The position numbers were made by a program, and so were the translations under genes. Below the pieces are notes generated by a model. That model saw only the letters and a program-made list of their open reading frames with translations. It was not told where the DNA came from and ran no database searches. From NCBI GenBank assembly GCA_024635755.1, contig JAGXIF010000018.1, positions 1-49,617 of the forward strand: DNA of 49,617 nucleotides, in the 5' to 3' direction. Source of the DNA: Halothiobacillus sp. (GTDB taxonomy: Bacteria > Pseudomonadota > Gammaproteobacteria > Halothiobacillales > Halothiobacillaceae). Below, in pieces: positions 47,659 to 49,617 of the stretch (positions are counted from its first letter, which is position 1; every line of letters begins with the position of its first letter).

Positions 47659-47841
47659 CTAGGGAAGGTCTGCACGGATCGCCAATGCCTCTGGCTTATC
47701 GGCTCGTGTGCCATCAAGGCGTCGATTCGAGGGCGGGCTGGTTGCCCATCGAGAATCGGCAACACCGAGGGCGGGCGAGCCGGTAAGCCTCGCAGGGCGA
47801 CTCGCAGGGGTCGTTGGCGATCCGTGCAAACCTTCCCCTAG
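47659..47841. mobile_element. MITE-like element with 27-bp terminal inverted repeats
   Basis: The left end (47659-47685, CTAGGGAAGGTCTGCACGG...) and right end (47814-47841) are inverted copies of each other with one C/T mismatch and one extra G. Both ends abut CTAG, consistent with a 4-bp target duplication as made by IS5-family transposases. The element proper is about 175 bp (47663-47837). A second inner pair (CTTATCGGCTCG near 47694-47705 and CGAGCCGGTAAG near 47776-47787) makes the whole a long imperfect hairpin. No ORF of its own encodes a transposase. It sits in the divergent spacer between nudF and the 99-aa gene, and its right arm is 45 bp before that gene's ATG. Confidence 0.75.
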
Positions 47842-47885
47842 CTTACATTTCGGCGAGCCTTCTCGCCCTGCCCTTTGGGAATCGC

Positions 47886-48185
47886 ATGAACACCATCCTC
47901 CATCTGCTCGAACCCCTGATCGGTCGAGAAATCTGGATCGGCGACAACCGGGGGACGGTGATCGAGATCCACGATGATCCGCCGGCCCTGATCCTGCGCG
48001 CCGAGAACAGCCCGGATGCATTCCAGGTGGACCATCTGGGACGGCCGCGCTCAATGACCCAGCCCACCTGGACGCAATCGATCACCTCCGACTCGGGCCG
48101 TCACCTGCATCCGGACCTGCAGCGCCAAGTGCCGCCGGAGACCGCCCGCGCACTCGAGGATGTCATCAGCGCACAGCAGACCTGA
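47886..48185 (+). CDS. Hypothetical 99-aa protein
   Basis: Starts MNTILHLLEPLIGREIWI, then GTVIEIHDDPPALILRAE, and ends in a helical EDVISAQQT. GGGA lies seven bases before ATG 47886. Predicted to be soluble, beta-rich in the first half; no signal peptide or membrane segment, no catalytic motif recognised. The frame is open upstream into the MITE-like element, but those codons are not taken as coding. The next gene, a META/MliC-type secreted protein, starts 56 bp downstream in the same direction. Confidence 0.65.
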   Translation: MNTILHLLEPLIGREIWIGDNRGTVIEIHDDPPALILRAENSPDAFQVDHLGRPRSMTQPTWTQSITSDSGRHLHPDLQRQVPPETARALEDVISAQQT

Positions 48186-48241
48186 AGGCTGCCGCATGCC
48201 CCACATCACACGAATCGCCAAACACAGGGAGCATTAAACCA

Positions 48242-48928
48242 ATGGACAACCCGATGACCACGAAGACCCCGCCCTTTCGCCGCGTCGCGGCCACCTGCCT
48301 GGCTGCCGGACTAATGTTCGGCCTGGCCTCGCCGGCCGCCCTGGCCGCCGACACGCCCCCGGCAGACAGCCATTGGCGGCTGGCGAATATCGCCACCTTG
48401 AAGTCCATCGACCCCACCATCACCGATCTGGTCGTCGATCCCGAGGGCAATCTCAGCGGCCTGGCCGGTTGCAACACCTACCGTCGACCGCTCGGTCCGG
48501 ATGGCTACCAGGAGACCGCCCTCACGCGCAAGACCTGCTCGGAGAACAAAATGAAGCAGGAGGCGGCCTTCGTGGAGGTCCTGCGACACACCGCCGACTG
48601 GCAACGGGACGGCAAGCGGCTGCTGCTCAAGGGGCCGGATGGACGCAACCTCGCCGTCATGCTCAAGCCCATCACCCGCCGCTATCACTTCGACTGCGGC
48701 GGCGAGACCATCGCCTTCGACGTCCTGCGCCGCGGCCAGATCCGCCTGAGCCATGGCGACCAGACCGTGCTGATGCACAAGACCGCGTCGGCCTCGGGTT
48801 CACGCTACGAGGACGAAGGCGGCAAGGTCATCTTCTGGGGCAAGGGGCAGCAAGGCACCTTCGAGGTGGACGGCGACAAACGCGACTGCCGCCAGGTGCC
48901 CGATCCGAACGCCCAGGTCGTCGAATAA
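48242..48928 (+). CDS. Periplasmic protein with META (HslJ-like) and MliC (lysozyme-inhibitor-like) domains
   Basis: 228 residues. Signal peptide about 1-36 (CLAAGLMFGLASPAALA, then ADTPP). The first mature domain (SHWRLANIATLKS, LSGLAGCNTYRRPL, TRKTCSENKMKQEAAFVEVL) is a META/HslJ domain. The second (RRYHFDCGGETIAFDVLRRG, YEDEGGKVIFWGKGQQGTFEV, DCRQ) matches the MliC family, which inhibits C-type lysozyme, with its paired cysteines FDC and RDC. No lipobox is clear: CLAAG lies too early and no LxxC precedes the mature start, so it is probably soluble. AGGGAG sits ten bases before ATG 48242; ATG 48254 is possible. Followed by a hairpin. Confidence 0.85.
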   Translation: MDNPMTTKTPPFRRVAATCLAAGLMFGLASPAALAADTPPADSHWRLANIATLKSIDPTITDLVVDPEGNLSGLAGCNTYRRPLGPDGYQETALTRKTCSENKMKQEAAFVEVLRHTADWQRDGKRLLLKGPDGRNLAVMLKPITRRYHFDCGGETIAFDVLRRGQIRLSHGDQTVLMHKTASASGSRYEDEGGKVIFWGKGQQGTFEVDGDKRDCRQVPDPNAQVVE

Positions 48929-48962
48929 CCGCCAGAACGCCCCGCACAACCCGCGCTGGCGG
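48929..48962 (+). terminator. Hairpin directly after the META/MliC gene, possible terminator
   Basis: CCGCCAG (48929-48935) begins right after the stop codon and pairs perfectly with CTGGCGG (48956-48962), with a 20-base loop. There is no T-run, so termination strength is uncertain. Confidence 0.4.
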
Positions 48963-49171
48963 CGCTAGCTGCGCTTTCGCCACCGCGGGCGTCAACACCG
49001 GGATGGTCGATTCGATGCGCACTCCCGACAATTGCCTCACGTTGAGTCACGGCGGCACCGGCTCGGCCAAACCCAAATCTTCCTGACGGAGCTATTGTTT
49101 TATCTTATATGCCACAGGGTGCAGTTCGGCCGATCCGCCGGGCCTTATCGACAAAAAAGCGAGGTTTCGCC

Positions 49172-49480
49172 ATGCGATCAATCACCCTTTCTTCGGCACT
49201 GCTTGCCCTTCTCGTCAGCGGCGCCGCCCATGCCGGACACGCCAACCCCTGAGCCACCCCGGAAGATGACCTGCTGATGCAGTACCACCAAGAGAATCTG
49301 GAACAGAGCGTGGACACCCCGGGCGAAAACGAAATGCTGGGCCTGATGGACCGGGGCGCCTACGGCAAGCTCGGAGGCTCACCAACGACCGGTGGCCCGG
49401 AGGCCGGGGCCGCCCCCCAGGGTCGGCGACGGACGCTGAACCGACCTGCAGAAAACGAAAAAGCCCGCGCAGATCATTGA
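49172..49480 (+). pseudogene. Small secreted-protein gene with in-frame TGA between signal peptide and mature part
   Basis: ATG 49172 (GAGG eight bases upstream) encodes a perfect signal peptide (RSITLSSALLALLVSGAAHA) then GHANP and TGA at 49250-49252. The same frame continues without further stop: ATPEDDLLMQYHQENLEQSV, DTPGENEMLGLMDRGAYGKLGGS and on to 49480. Continuity across the stop indicates a single gene with one nonsense change; TGG (Trp) to TGA would fit NPWATPEDD. The present stop at 49478-49480 comes from the first bases of the adjoining IS end, so the original 3' end may also be altered. Mature function unknown; it looks like a small acidic periplasmic protein. A selenocysteine reading has no support. 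Confidence 0.7.
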
Positions 49481-49617
49481 ACTGACCCCCAAAAGTTGGA
49501 CGGTTGGTTAGCCGGGCACCAAGGCCTGAGTCCTGTATTCCACGGGGCTCAGGCCTTTTAGTTTCTCTTTGATCCGGTCGTGATTGTAATAGCGGATGTA
49601 GCGCTTGATCTCGAGAA
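49478..49617 (-). mobile_element. IS3-family insertion sequence, transposase-3' end only
   Basis: The tip TGAACTGACCCCCAAAAGTTGGAC beginning at 49478 (key part TGACCCCCAAAAGTTGG) has the shape of IS3/IS150-group terminal repeats, which start with TG. The inner 110 bp encode the C-terminus of an OrfB transposase on the minus strand. The element runs off the right edge. AAAAAGCCCGCGC just outside (49459-49471) looks like the left arm of a terminator, so the IS may have split the terminator of the gene to its left. Confidence 0.85.
49508..49617 (-). CDS. IS3-family transposase OrfB, C-terminal fragment
   Basis: Partial frame entering from the right edge and ending TAA at 49510-49508. The 36 visible residues ([20 protein letters not shown], then [14 protein letters not shown]) are the standard C-terminus of DDE integrase-type OrfB of the IS150 group: YYNxxRxxxxLxxxSPxxYR. 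The catalytic DDE residues lie outside the window. Confidence 0.92.
   Translation of the reverse strand, partial: LEIKRYIRYYNHDRIKEKLKGLSPVEYRTQALVPG

Noticed and set aside
49250-49252. UGA read as selenocysteine in the small secreted protein
   Set aside because: No SECIS-like hairpin is obvious downstream, no cysteine-type context, and no sel genes in the window. A nonsense mutation is simpler.

Overview
The window is about 49.6 kb of GC-rich chromosome from a gammaproteobacterium. Gene content and order (pcnB-folK-panB-panC, accA-tilS, prfB with its programmed frameshift, nth followed by a DUF1841 gene, acnB, YqcC and YcgN family genes) point there. A full Mrp Na+/H+ antiporter operon and the high GC suggest a salt- or alkali-adapted lineage such as Halothiobacillaceae or Ectothiorhodospiraceae. 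That placement is inference from protein style; no rRNA or tRNA gene was found in the window.

Layout, left to right: prfB 5' end (minus, cut by the left edge); dacB (PBP4); a decayed Hsp20-like fragment; tilS and accA; a tightly overlapping pcnB-folK-panB-panC operon; a 511-bp divergent spacer with a possible 30-codon ORF; mrpACDEFG with mrpB fused to mrpA; gltX plus a membrane PAS protein; an ArnT-like glycosyltransferase; a FlgT-like periplasmic protein; thiD-yqcC-metZ; a YihY/BrkB membrane protein; a PduO-type cobalamin adenosyltransferase with an upstream membrane protein; nth-DUF1841; a copper P-type ATPase; ycgN; a frameshifted GspE/PilB-type ATPase; a heavy-metal RND efflux operon (small Cys/His secreted protein, outer membrane factor, adaptor, pump, PII-like protein) with cfa upstream; a CBS-PAS-GGDEF-EAL signalling gene broken by a 61-bp insertion; acnB; nudF; a MITE-like inverted-repeat element; an unknown 99-aa gene; a META/MliC lipoprotein-like gene; a small secreted-protein gene with an in-frame stop; and the end of an IS3-family element cut by the right edge.

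Functional themes are core metabolism (pantothenate, folate, fatty acid, thiamine, methionine, TCA cycle), ion and metal homeostasis (Mrp, CopA, CusCBA-like pump) and envelope maintenance. A secondary theme is decay in surface and c-di-GMP functions: the pilus-type ATPase with an MshEN-like domain and the GGDEF-EAL protein both carry frame-breaking lesions, and the gltX-linked PAS protein ends in what looks like a degenerate GGDEF domain.

The most unusual observation is the lesion in the GGDEF-EAL gene. A 29-bp stretch of its own coding sequence is duplicated around a 32-bp foreign segment. Deleting exactly 61 bp restores one continuous, motif-complete protein. Those are the dimensions of a type I-E CRISPR repeat-spacer unit, so an off-target Cas1-Cas2 integration is a testable explanation.
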